Below are positions 42,519 through 50,347 of a stretch of 64,000 bases of DNA, piece by piece. The stretch is taken from the NCBI RefSeq assembly GCF_000716675.1, contig NZ_JNXT01000011.1, positions 62,001 to 126,000 on the forward strand. The letters run 5' to 3'. The position numbers and the translations under genes are program-made. The stretch is from Streptomyces alboflavus. GTDB taxonomy: Bacteria; Actinomycetota; Actinomycetes; Streptomycetales; Streptomycetaceae. The notes below the pieces were generated by a model. That model ran no database searches, had not been told where the DNA came from, and saw nothing but the letters and a program-made list of their open reading frames with translations. Position 1 is the first letter of the stretch. The number at the start of each line of letters is the position of its first letter.

Positions 42519-44723
42519 TTACTCACAGAAGTGTGCGTAGTCCGCCGGTACGTAGGCCACGGCTCCCAACCGCTGCGCCTGGGCAACTCGATTCGCCCAC
42601 GGCCTGGCGGCTACGCCGGAGTGGGCCTGCGCTAGTACGAGGTCGCGGGTGATCGTTGAGCGTTCCTCGCCATCGAGTACAGGCTGGCCGCGGTCTAGCA
42701 GGGGGAAGTCCTCAAGCATCAGCTGTAGGTCTTCGGCTCCGAGCCCGTACGCCCTGGCCACTAGAACGTCGATCTCGGACCGGGCTTGGGCAGCGGCATC
42801 GGCGTCCAGAGTGGGGCGGCGTCTGCCCTCCAACGCCGTCAGTTCCCGGGACAGCTCGATGATCCGGGCCCCGTCGGGGGTATCCGGTGTGACTGGCGGG
42901 AGTGGGATGGACCGGAGCAGGAAGTAGTTCATCGAGGTGGTAGTGATCCGGCGAGCCAGCCAGTCCACCGGAATGCTGTTCATCAGCGCCACCCACAGGT
43001 GCACCAGCGCTTCCCCGTCGCCCGAGGGGGCGTGGAAAAGCACGGTCGGCACCTTGTTGCCGCACACGACTCCGGGCGGGATGACCGCGGTGAGTAGCGT
43101 GCGCTCGTTGGTCTGCCCGGTGACGTCGCAGAAGCCTGCGCGCACCGTCTCCGTCCGCTTAGCCACCCCGTGGCGGAGCTTGTCCACGGGATACCAGTAC
43201 TGCGGGGTGACCACCGCGTCTGTTGCGGCCAGCACGTCCCATTGCGCGGCCCGGCCTGTGCCTGATCGGTGCGCCTTGGCCCGCGATCGGTACTGATGGA
43301 CCATCCGGCCTTCGATCACCGGCAGATGGCCGTTAGCAGGGCTGGTCCGGAAGTCGGCGCGGTCCCGAGACATGTCGACCTCACGGGCCAGCTGCGGCCG
43401 CCACGGCCCGTCCGCGTCGCCAAACGAGGTTCCTGCACGGGCCATCCGCAGGAAAAGTTCCCACTCCATCTGGCCGCGTACCTCGGGGACTGTCAAGTCC
43501 CTCCGCACCTGGGCGAGTTCGGAGCGTTCGATGGAGACGTGAGCGGTCTCGCGCAGTCCCGTGTCCGTTCCTGAGGCATGCTTGAGCACCATCGGGCCCG
43601 GTACCGCGTCTCCGACTAGCTGTGCCTTGACCGAGAGGAACTTGAAGCGGGTGTCGATGGCGAAGAACCGAGCGCGGTTCTCCACAATCGTGAACTCCAG
43701 CTCTGAGGCGCTCTCGAGCAGAAATCGGCGCAGCGCCTCCGTGCCCTGCGAGCGGATCAGCCCGGCTGGGACCAGAAGAGCGAGCCGTCCCCCGGGACGC
43801 ATGCGGCGGCAGGAGAACTCCAGGAAGAGTTTGTACAGGTCGGCTTCGCCTCGCCCTTGCAGTTGGGCACCGGTGGCCATCTGCTCGAGGTAGTCGAGCA
43901 TCTTCCGACGCTCCCGGGAAAGCGCCTCAGGGAGGTCGTCGTGGGGTGTGTAGTCGGCTCCGTAGTGTCGGACCACACCGGCGTTGGCGAGAAGCTCATG
44001 GCGGGTGACCTTGAGCTTTTCCCAGGGCGGATTGCCGATCACCACGTCGAAGCCGCCCGGGCTCACCTGTTCCCAGACGGCATCGTTGGTGAGCAGGCTA
44101 TCGCCCTGGAGTAGTCGCTCGTCCAGGCTCAGCACGGCCTTGAGATCGTCTACGGTAGAGGCCAGCGCCAGTCGGGCACCACGCAGCGCCAGATCGGACA
44201 GGTCCGCGGCGCACACAGCGTTCGCGACGAAGTCCGTGATGCTGACCTTGCCGTGGGCGCCGACCGCCAATGCGAGCGCGGTCAGTAGCAAGCCGGAGCC
44301 CGCCGCGGGGTCGATCACCCGCGTCCCGGGCCCGATGTGCTCCGCCAGCCCACCAGCCAGGTAGCGTGCGAGGCGGAAATCTGTGTAGTAAGCGCCCGTG
44401 CTGCGTCGCTCACTGTGTGAGATCTCCACCCGCGCCAGCGAGGCCAGCGCGAGCGGCGTCGGAATGACGGTGCAGACCGGTGAGTCGAGTGCCTGCAACA
44501 GCTGGGTGGCCTGAGCCTTAACGGCGGCCTCCCCGGTGCCAGTCCGCGCTCGGGATTCGGCGCAGAACGCGGCCCAGTATTCCCCTGTGTCGAGGCCAGC
44601 GTAAGCGCAGGAAGCGGCCTCCAGTACTTCAAGACGCCGCTCTGGATCAGCCCCGGCGGCCTTTTCCAACACGGCCTCAGCCTCGGCCAGCACACCCTCC
44701 TCGTAGGCCCGCACAGCGCTCAT
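42519..44723 (-). CDS. Eco57I/PglX-like adenine-specific DNA methyltransferase
   Basis: 734 aa. RRSTGAYYTDFRLARYLAGG (about 106-125) is the sequence that precedes the SAM site in Eco57I/PglX-class enzymes. The SAM motif is VIDPAAGSGLLLTAL (136-150) and the catalytic N6-adenine motif is NPPW (231-234). The C-terminal half, with NYFLLRSIPLPPVTPDT, looks like the target-recognition region of TaqI/Eco57I-type enzymes. No nuclease motif is seen N-terminal to it, so it is a methyltransferase rather than a type IIG fusion. It overlaps the D12 methylase by 4 bp (ATGA). It would protect host sites from the McrBC-like nuclease. Confidence 0.88.
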   Translation of the reverse strand: MSAVRAYEEGVLAEAEAVLEKAAGADPERRLEVLEAASCAYAGLDTGEYWAAFCAESRARTGTGEAAVKAQATQLLQALDSPVCTVIPTPLALASLARVEISHSERRSTGAYYTDFRLARYLAGGLAEHIGPGTRVIDPAAGSGLLLTALALAVGAHGKVSITDFVANAVCAADLSDLALRGARLALASTVDDLKAVLSLDERLLQGDSLLTNDAVWEQVSPGGFDVVIGNPPWEKLKVTRHELLANAGVVRHYGADYTPHDDLPEALSRERRKMLDYLEQMATGAQLQGRGEADLYKLFLEFSCRRMRPGGRLALLVPAGLIRSQGTEALRRFLLESASELEFTIVENRARFFAIDTRFKFLSVKAQLVGDAVPGPMVLKHASGTDTGLRETAHVSIERSELAQVRRDLTVPEVRGQMEWELFLRMARAGTSFGDADGPWRPQLAREVDMSRDRADFRTSPANGHLPVIEGRMVHQYRSRAKAHRSGTGRAAQWDVLAATDAVVTPQYWYPVDKLRHGVAKRTETVRAGFCDVTGQTNERTLLTAVIPPGVVCGNKVPTVLFHAPSGDGEALVHLWVALMNSIPVDWLARRITTTSMNYFLLRSIPLPPVTPDTPDGARIIELSRELTALEGRRRPTLDADAAAQARSEIDVLVARAYGLGAEDLQLMLEDFPLLDRGQPVLDGEERSTITRDLVLAQAHSGVAARPWANRVAQAQRLGAVAYVPADYAHFCE

Positions 44724-45799
44724 GCGACCCCCTGCACAGCCAGAGGGAGCGACGATTGGACGGCGACGCCTCGTGCCGAGCGGCGCAGTTCGAAGACGTA
44801 CTCGTGGACTGAGTCGGCGTTGCGGACCGCAGCATCGTTCGGGCGGTAGCGGCCGATCTCGCCGAGCGAGTGGACTGTCAGCTCGCCCAGTGGTGCCAAG
44901 GCTGCCTCCAGCTCGTCCTGGCCGACATGCCCCTCAGAACTGTACGACAGCAGCACCCGTCCAGCGGTGCAATCGTGAACCAAAGAGGTCAGGGCTGTGA
45001 GTGCGCGTTTGCGGTAGCAGAAATCGGAGGCCAGATGCCGCCATGGGCGCAGGCCGGTTACTCCGCCTACCTCGGGTTCGTCGCCCAATGCGATGGTCTC
45101 CAGGATGTGGTAGTACGCCGCGTACTGGCGCTTGGTATAGGGCGGGTCGAAGTACACGACATCCTCGGGGCGGACCGGGATCTGGGTGACGTCTCCGACG
45201 TGGACATCCATCTCGACTGGCCGGCTCCGTAGGTCCCGAGGATGCAGCTCCAGCTCGCGGACGCCGGTGCTGGACCAGTTGCGTAGAAAGCAGCCATATG
45301 TGCCAGCAATGTTGGCCACGCGATTGGCGGCCGCGAGCAGGTCCGCGATCAGAAGTCGTTCCTCGGTCGCGCTGACCGTGCCGTCCTCGCGCCAGGTGGT
45401 GATCTGGGCCCGCATGGCGTCTATCCGTGATGCGTTCGCCTCGGTGAAGTATCGGCGCTCCACCTCGGTGTGCTGTGCTGAGACGGGGCTGTACTCGCGC
45501 GTGATGAAGCCGAGCACTGGTTGCACTTCGGCCAGCTTAGTCAGAGCGGCCTCATAGCCGCCGAGCGAGGCGAATGGTACATCGCTCCGAGCGATCAGCC
45601 GGGCCGCGGAAGTGATGGCGGAGCTGGTGAGGTGATCGTTGATCCGCACCGGCCAGCCGAGATCGGCCACGGCGCTTGCGACCACGCCGGTGCCGCTGAA
45701 ACCGTCCACGAAGACCCCAGCATCAGACGGAGGAGGTCCGGCGAGATCGGCGATCAGCCCGGAGACCCTGGCCTTGGAGCCGATGTATCGGACACTCAC
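44720..45799 (-). CDS. D12-class (Dam-like) adenine DNA methyltransferase
   Basis: 359 aa. The N-terminal SVRYIGSKARV is the motif X of this class. FVDGFSGTGVVA (about 30-41) binds SAM. VYFDPPYTKRQYAAYYHI carries the catalytic DPPY (218-221). A segment with CFLRNW and SSEGHVGQDEL follows. It is the first gene of the six-gene operon, preceded by 437 bp without genes up to attR. Two adenine methyltransferases in one operon imply either an asymmetric target with one enzyme per strand, or two sites. Confidence 0.9.
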   Translation of the reverse strand: MSVRYIGSKARVSGLIADLAGPPPSDAGVFVDGFSGTGVVASAVADLGWPVRINDHLTSSAITSAARLIARSDVPFASLGGYEAALTKLAEVQPVLGFITREYSPVSAQHTEVERRYFTEANASRIDAMRAQITTWREDGTVSATEERLLIADLLAAANRVANIAGTYGCFLRNWSSTGVRELELHPRDLRSRPVEMDVHVGDVTQIPVRPEDVVYFDPPYTKRQYAAYYHILETIALGDEPEVGGVTGLRPWRHLASDFCYRKRALTALTSLVHDCTAGRVLLSYSSEGHVGQDELEAALAPLGELTVHSLGEIGRYRPNDAAVRNADSVHEYVFELRRSARGVAVQSSLPLAVQGVA

Positions 45800-46098
45800 C
45801 GTTCTGTCTCTCCCCTCAGTGCTGGCGCTGCTGTTTTGCCCGGCCGCTTCGAACCTGCCAGCCTGGGTTCTCTGGAGTTGTACCGCACCACACTGACAAT
45901 GCTTCGGAACAAGCAGAGCTTACGGCACACGCTAAGTAGCGCCCTCGATGTGTCGCACTGGCGGTCGTGTCCAGCGAGCTTCGTGGGATGCGACCCCGAG
46001 ATCATCTCGCCGAGGGACGGGCAGCGAAGTCGAAGCTCCTGCGTCGGTAGATCGAGGAGTGGTTGAGGCTGGGTCTCGGGAGTGGACACACCGTCGTG

Positions 46099-46121
46099 TG
46101 CGTGAGCGATGCGTGAGCGGA
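46099..46121 (+). repeat. right arm-type repeat
   Basis: Identical 23 bp and orientation to 21160-21182. It lies 115 bp inside attR, in the gene-free stretch 45800-46236, which otherwise must contain the promoter for the methyltransferase operon. A short hairpin ACGGAT-CATC-ATCCGT lies at about 46205-46220. I see no gene here. Confidence 0.75.
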
Positions 46122-46236
46122 TGGAACAGCATCCGTTGGATCGAGCGGTATGTCTGTTGGGTGCGGCAAGTCTCTGACCAGGAAAAACCAGACCGAGCAT
46201 GATCACGGATCATCATCCGTCACGAACTTGCGGGCC

Positions 46237-46280
46237 CTCGTAATGCGTAGGTCTCGGGTTCGAATCCCGAAGGCGGCTCA
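46237..46280 (+). repeat. attR (44-bp repeat, tRNA-Thr 3' remnant)
   Basis: Identical to attL. Only the 3' half of the tRNA is present (no acceptor 5' strand or D arm), so it is not a second tRNA gene. Confidence 0.95.
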
Positions 46281-46284
46281 CCTG

Positions 46285-46321
46285 AAACCCCAGGTCGGAA
46301 TCCACTCCGGCCTGGGGTTTT
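46285..46321 (+). terminator. original tRNA-Thr terminator on the chromosome
   Basis: AAACCCCAGG (46285-46294) pairs with CCTGGGGTTT (46311-46320), followed by T. It is now separated from its tRNA by the element. It closely resembles the element's own copy after attL. Confidence 0.8.
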
Positions 46322-46329
46322 GCCGTTCA

Positions 46330-46572
46330 GTGGATGTGGTGGCGCCGACCGTGCCCGCCGTCGTCGTGTCGATCAGTTACACCGGCAAGCTGGTCAACTT
46401 CGACCCGGTCGTCGACCTGGTCCTCCAGCTGTCCGGTGGGACCGACCGGATCGCCCTTCAGACCCTCGTGTCCAAGCTGAGGATCCCGAGCACCGGGGAC
46501 CAGGTCCTGCTGATCGCGGACCCGGCCCACCCCGGCGGCTACCTCTACGCCGGGGACGGCGAGACGGCGTGA
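46330..46572 (+). CDS. small protein, unknown function
   Basis: 80 aa from GTG 46330; GTG 46336 or 46351 are also possible. Upstream of this the frame runs through attR and is not coding. The protein reads VVVSISYTGKLVNFDPVVDL, then VLQLSGGTDRIALQTLVSK and a hydrophobic end with LLIADPAHPGGYLYAG. No signal, no known motif. It is the first gene right of the element, 50 bp from attR. It likely forms a set with the next small genes. Confidence 0.55.
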   Translation: MDVVAPTVPAVVVSISYTGKLVNFDPVVDLVLQLSGGTDRIALQTLVSKLRIPSTGDQVLLIADPAHPGGYLYAGDGETA

Positions 46573-46582
46573 CGACACCACC

Positions 46583-46609
46583 GTACGAAGCGAACGAAGC
46601 GTACGAAGC
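46583..46609 (+). repeat. three 9-bp tandem repeats at a gene 3' end
   Basis: GTACGAAGC, GAACGAAGC, GTACGAAGC, starting 10 bp after the stop of the small gene and ending just before the next start. Confidence 0.8.
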
Positions 46610-46615
46610 GCTGAG

Positions 46616-46867
46616 GTGAACGAGCCGACGCAGGTGTCGGCGGTCGGCCTTCGGCTGGCGGTGTGTCTCTACGCGGTCGTCGCCGGGCTGACCGAGTGGG
46701 ACAGCGGGGACGACGTGGGAGCCGTGGTCGTGCCGCGGCTCAGCGGGCCCGGGTTCCGGGCGTTCGAGGCGACCTGGAAGCGCTCGCCCCATCCGGCGCT
46801 GCGCGTGGGCCTGCGGCTCGCGGCCGTGGTGGATCCGTCCGAGGGGCTGTACCAGGTCGAGCTGTGA
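46616..46867 (+). CDS. small protein, unknown function
   Basis: 83 aa from GTG 46616. It has a hydrophobic stretch VGLRLAVCLYAVVAGLTEW and a later VGAVVVPRLSGPGFRAFEA. No recognised family. It lies between two other short unknown genes in the same direction. Its coding frame keeps strong third-position GC. Confidence 0.55.
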   Translation: MNEPTQVSAVGLRLAVCLYAVVAGLTEWDSGDDVGAVVVPRLSGPGFRAFEATWKRSPHPALRVGLRLAAVVDPSEGLYQVEL

Positions 46868-46996
46868 CCCGGCTTCCGGTCCGGTCAGCGGAACAACGCT
46901 TGCCCGCGCTCCGCGCACGCGGGCAGCCTCGAACGCGTAGGAAGTCCGCGTGATTCGGCGCTCGCCGGGGACGGCGGGTGGCGAGGGGGGAGCGAC

Positions 46997-47374
46997 ATGG
47001 CAGAGCAGCAGACGCCGCACGGGCCCGAGCAGATCGTCGAGGCCAAGCTGGAGGAGTCGCAGATCCGGGTCGTCGGGCAGACGGGCGAGGTGAGCCCGCA
47101 GGACCTGTCGGGCAACGGTTACACCTACCGGCACGACTGGGGCGCGTGGAACGGGTTCGTGCGCTTCAACCTCACGAGTTCCACCTTCACCGCCAACACG
47201 CGCGTGTTCGTGGCCGTGAGTGAACCGACGGGCGGCGGCGGCAAGTTCATCGGTGCCGCGCGCTACCTGGTGTACAACGTGGCGCCCGACAACGGCGTCA
47301 TCTCGGTGCGCGTCCACATCGACTGGGGCAGCCCGCTCGGCGTGCCCATCGACTACTTCATCGTCAACCCGTAG
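46997..47374 (+). CDS. predicted beta-rich protein, unknown function
   Basis: 125 aa; ATG 46997 is preceded by GGGGGGAG. The sequence alternates polar and aromatic residues: YTYRHDWGAWNGFVRFNLTS, TRVFVAVSEPTGGGGKFIGA, VRVHIDWGSPLGVPIDYF. There is no signal peptide or cysteine. This suggests a beta-sandwich binding protein, but I know no family. The start codon context is the best of the three small genes here. Confidence 0.7.
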   Translation: MAEQQTPHGPEQIVEAKLEESQIRVVGQTGEVSPQDLSGNGYTYRHDWGAWNGFVRFNLTSSTFTANTRVFVAVSEPTGGGGKFIGAARYLVYNVAPDNGVISVRVHIDWGSPLGVPIDYFIVNP

Positions 47375-47528
47375 CCGAGCCGGTCAGTACCTGAACAGCC
47401 ACCTGAACAGAAGGCCTCCGCCTCGTCGCGGGGGCCTTCGCATTCGGCTTGTCTGGGACTCCAAGTCCCGTTCCCCGCACATCTAATGTGGTGCGCCACG
47501 GAGCACCGGGGGACCATCCGGGGGGACC

Positions 47529-48311
47529 ATGGAGCAGGGGCGTGGCGCGCGGGCGGGCGGGGAGGCCGGGTCCCCGGGCGGGCGGGGTGTGCTCGCGGGG
47601 GCCTTCGTGGTCCTGGAGGAGATGGCGCGCGTCGGCGAGGTGGGACTGAGCGCGCTGGCCGCAGGGACCGGGCTGCCGAAGACCACCGTGTACCGGCTCC
47701 TCGGGCAGCTCGTCGAGCTCGGCGCCGTGGAGCAGCACCAGGGCCGCTATCGCGTCGGCGCGACCCTCGCCCGGCTCGGGCGGTCGTGGACCGCGCACCG
47801 GTTCCTCACGCGGAGCGCCGCCGGGCCGCTGCGGCACCTCGCCCTGGAGACCCGGGCCACGGTGTGCGTGGCCATCCCGTCCGGCGGGCGCATGACGGTC
47901 GTGACCGGGATCGCGGCCGCCGCCCGGGAGTTCTTCCCGCACCTGCCCGGGCAGACCCTCCCGCCCGACAGCGCTGCCGACGTCGTCTTCGCCGCCTCGG
48001 GGGCGCCGTCGTCCGCCCGCACGCCCCCGGCCGCGCCCCCACCACCCGGCCATACCTCGAACCAGTGGGCCCGGCGGCTGCGCACCGCCCGTGAGCAGGG
48101 CCTCGACCTCCACCAGTACGAGTGGGGCGGCGAACGGCTCTGCCTCGCGGTGCCCGTGCACGCCGCCTCCGGCGAGATCGTCGCCGCCGTGGGCGTGGCC
48201 GTGCCCGACCCGCGCCGCCTCGCGCACACCACGGAGGTCGCGCGGCGCAGCGCCCGCATGCTCAGCACCAGCATCCAGCGGCTCCCGCCGCCCGGACGCC
48301 GCAACACCTGA
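47529..48311 (+). CDS. IclR-family transcriptional regulator
   Basis: 260 aa from ATG 47529. The winged HTH is in about residues 20-85: VLEEMARVGEVGLSALAAGT then GLPKTTVYRLLGQLVELGAV. The C-terminal effector-binding domain shows RHLALETRATVCVAIPSGGR and ends in the family pattern AVPVHAASGEIVAAVGVAVP. A proline/alanine-rich insert (about 155-175) is unusual. The acyl-CoA synthetase is 155 bp downstream and may be its target. The stop is followed by 17-bp tandem repeats. Confidence 0.92.
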   Translation: MEQGRGARAGGEAGSPGGRGVLAGAFVVLEEMARVGEVGLSALAAGTGLPKTTVYRLLGQLVELGAVEQHQGRYRVGATLARLGRSWTAHRFLTRSAAGPLRHLALETRATVCVAIPSGGRMTVVTGIAAAAREFFPHLPGQTLPPDSAADVVFAASGAPSSARTPPAAPPPPGHTSNQWARRLRTAREQGLDLHQYEWGGERLCLAVPVHAASGEIVAAVGVAVPDPRRLAHTTEVARRSARMLSTSIQRLPPPGRRNT

Positions 48312-48323
48312 GCCGCCCGGCCG

Positions 48324-48390
48324 GGCCCAGCCCCAGGTCAGGCCCAGCCCCAAGTCAGGCCCAGCCCCAGGTCAAGCCGCCCCCAGGTCA
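48324..48390 (+). repeat. 17-bp tandem repeat after the IclR gene
   Basis: GGCCCAGCCCCAGGTCA at 48324 and 48358, with a one-base variant at 48341 and a degenerate fourth unit from 48375. It fills most of the gap to the acyl-CoA synthetase. Confidence 0.85.
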
Positions 48391-48466
48391 GGGCCCTGCT
48401 GCCAAGGCCACCCCCCGATGCCTACGATGCGCCATGGACGCAGGACGGCAGCGCGAGGGGGCGGAC

Positions 48467-50050
48467 ATGGGTGCAGAAGCGGGCACGGAGATCGGGTTCG
48501 GCGCGGTCGCCGCCGCGCACCCCGACCGGACCGCCCTCGTCGAGCCCGACGGCACCACCCTCTCGTACGGGGATCTTGCCGCCCGGGTGCACCGGCTCGC
48601 GCACGCCCTCGCCGGGCTCGGGCTCGGCCCGGGGGACTGTGTCGCCGCGATGCTGCCCAACAGCCGCGCCTTCTTCGAACTGCGGCTCGCCACCGGCCGC
48701 TCGGGCCTCTACTTCACGCCGTTCAGCCACCACTTCACCACCGCCGAGGTGACGCACGTCGTCGCCGACAGCGGGGCGCGGGTGGTGGTCGTGGACGCCT
48801 CGCTGCTCGACGTGGCGGGGCCCGCGCTGGACGCGGCGGGGATCCCGGCGGAGCGGCGGCTGGTGTGGCGGGCCGGGCAGGCGTCCCAGGAGCCTGCCGT
48901 TCCGCCACCCGGCTGGACCGACTACGCGTCACTCCTCGCCGCCGACCCCGCCACGCCGCCCCCGCACCCCCGCGCGGGCGCCGTCATGCTCTACACCTCC
49001 GGCACCACAGGACGCCCCAAGGCCGTCCGCCGCGCGCTGTCCGAGGCGCCGCCGGGGCCGAGCCCGTACGAGCTGGACTTCATGGCGCGCGTCGGCGTGC
49101 GCGCGGGGGCGTACACGCAGTTGTGCGCCGCCCCGCTGTACCACGCGGCGCCCGGCCTGTTCGCGAACATGGCGATGCAGCTCGGGCACACGGCCGTGAT
49201 CGCCGAACGGCCGGGCACGGAGGACTGGTTGGAGCTGATCGACCGGCATCGGGTGGACGCGCTGTTCGCGGTGCCGACGGTCCTGCACCGGCTCCTGCGG
49301 CTGCCCGCCGAGGTGCGCGGGCAGTACGACGTGTCGAGCCTGAGCGCCGTCGTGCACGGCGCCGCGCCCTGCCCGCCCGAGGTGAAGCGGCGCGCGATCG
49401 ACTGGCTCGGACCGGTCCTGTACGAGTTCTACGCCGCCACCGAGGGCGGGGTCTCCGCCGCGGACAGCGCGGACTGGCTGGCCAGGCCCGGCACCGTGGG
49501 GCGGCCTCTCGCGGGCACCGAGGTGCGGATCCTGGACGGTGACGGGCGGCCGGTCGCGGCCGGGGAGACCGGCGGGGTGTACTTCCGGCCCGCCGTGCCG
49601 TTCGCGTACCACAAGGACGCCGAGAAGACCGAACGGTCCATGCGGGACGGGTACTTCACGGCGGGGGACGAGGGGTACGTCGACGAGGACGGCTGGCTGT
49701 ACCTCCGGGACCGGCGCACCGACCTGATCATCTCCGGGGGAGTGAACGTCTACCCGGCGGAGGTCGAGGCCGTCCTGATCGCGCACCCGGACGTCGCGGA
49801 CGTGGCCGTGGTCGGGGTGCCGGACGCGGAGTGGGGGCAGCGGGTCGCCGCCGTCGTGCAGTCCGAGCCGGGGATACCGGGCGACGACGCGTTCGCCGAC
49901 CGCCTCGCCGCGCACTGCCGGGGCGCGCTCGCCGGGTTCAAGGTGCCGCGCGTGATCGAGTTCCGGGAGCGGGTGCCCAGGTCGGAGGCGGGGAAGGTGC
50001 TGCGGCGCGAGATCCGCGTCGACGGGGCGGGTCCGGTGTCCGGCGCCTAG
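48467..50050 (+). CDS. AMP-dependent acyl-CoA synthetase/ligase
   Basis: 527 aa from ATG 48467 (GAGGGGG five bases upstream); ATG 48434 would add 11 residues. The ANL signature is MLYTSGTTGRPKAV, with the core motif YEFYAATEGG and hinge YFTAGDEGYVDEDGWLYLRD. The C-terminal catalytic lysine is in PRSEAGKVLRRE. It activates a carboxylic acid to acyl-AMP and then to acyl-CoA; the acid is unknown. The hydrophobic substrate region has CAAPLYHAAPGLFANMAMQ, as in the FadD/short-chain branch. The last codons and stop lie in a 29-bp tandem repeat. Confidence 0.92.
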   Translation: MGAEAGTEIGFGAVAAAHPDRTALVEPDGTTLSYGDLAARVHRLAHALAGLGLGPGDCVAAMLPNSRAFFELRLATGRSGLYFTPFSHHFTTAEVTHVVADSGARVVVVDASLLDVAGPALDAAGIPAERRLVWRAGQASQEPAVPPPGWTDYASLLAADPATPPPHPRAGAVMLYTSGTTGRPKAVRRALSEAPPGPSPYELDFMARVGVRAGAYTQLCAAPLYHAAPGLFANMAMQLGHTAVIAERPGTEDWLELIDRHRVDALFAVPTVLHRLLRLPAEVRGQYDVSSLSAVVHGAAPCPPEVKRRAIDWLGPVLYEFYAATEGGVSAADSADWLARPGTVGRPLAGTEVRILDGDGRPVAAGETGGVYFRPAVPFAYHKDAEKTERSMRDGYFTAGDEGYVDEDGWLYLRDRRTDLIISGGVNVYPAEVEAVLIAHPDVADVAVVGVPDAEWGQRVAAVVQSEPGIPGDDAFADRLAAHCRGALAGFKVPRVIEFRERVPRSEAGKVLRREIRVDGAGPVSGA

Positions 50051-50165
50051 CGGAAGCGGGTCCGGTGTCCGGCGCCTGGCGGAAGCGGGTCCGGTGTCCG
50101 GCGCCTGGCGGAAGCGGGTCCGGTGTCCGGCGCCTGGCGGAAGCAGGTCCGTTGCCGGGCGCCTG
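50030..50165 (+). repeat. 29-bp tandem repeat over the acyl-CoA synthetase stop
   Basis: Units begin CGGCGCCTRGCGGAAGCGG and end GGTCCGGTGTC. Copies start at 50041, 50070, 50099 and 50128, with a degenerate one from 50157. The first copy has CCTAG (the stop), the others CCTGG. The period is not divisible by three. Confidence 0.9.
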
Positions 50166-50347
50166 AGGGCACAGAAAGCGGGCCGGGGCACAGAAAAAGG
50201 CGGGCACCCTCTCCCCGCCACTCTCAACGTATAGCTCACCGGGGGGCTTGCGGCAAGGCCCCCGTGGTGCCGCAGAATCGCCCGCCGAGGCCGGGAACCA
50301 CGGCCTCGGGGAGCGGAACTCGGGGAGCGGACATGGGGAGTGGCGAG

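Larger units (their letters stand above)
21026..46280. mobile_element. 25.3-kb integrative and probably mobilizable element in tRNA-Thr
   Basis: It is bounded by 44-bp identical direct repeats (attL and attR) and by internal 23-bp repeats at both ends. Order: integrase, XRE repressor, excisionase-like gene, DUF3631 ATPase, DUF2637 protein, MobC, relaxase, then cargo (permease to serine hydrolase) and a restriction-modification-like operon. There is no FtsK/SpoIIIE-type Tra, no RepSA-type initiator and no type IV secretion gene, so transfer would need a helper. This is an inference; DUF3631 could serve replication. Confidence 0.92.

Noticed and set aside
45800..46236. Small open frames before attR
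   Set aside because: No ribosome sites, poor codon bias and no motifs; the stretch holds the arm repeat and probably a promoter.
46237..46280. Possible second tRNA-Thr
   Set aside because: Only the 3' half is present; acceptor 5' strand and D arm are missing. It is attR.
21026..46280. Self-transmissible actinomycete ICE
   Set aside because: No FtsK/SpoIIIE-like Tra or RepSA-type gene is visible; MobC plus relaxase points to a mobilizable element.
50030..50165. CRISPR-like array (29-bp repeat, regular period)
   Set aside because: The repeats are directly adjacent without spacers, and there are no cas genes; it is a tandem repeat.
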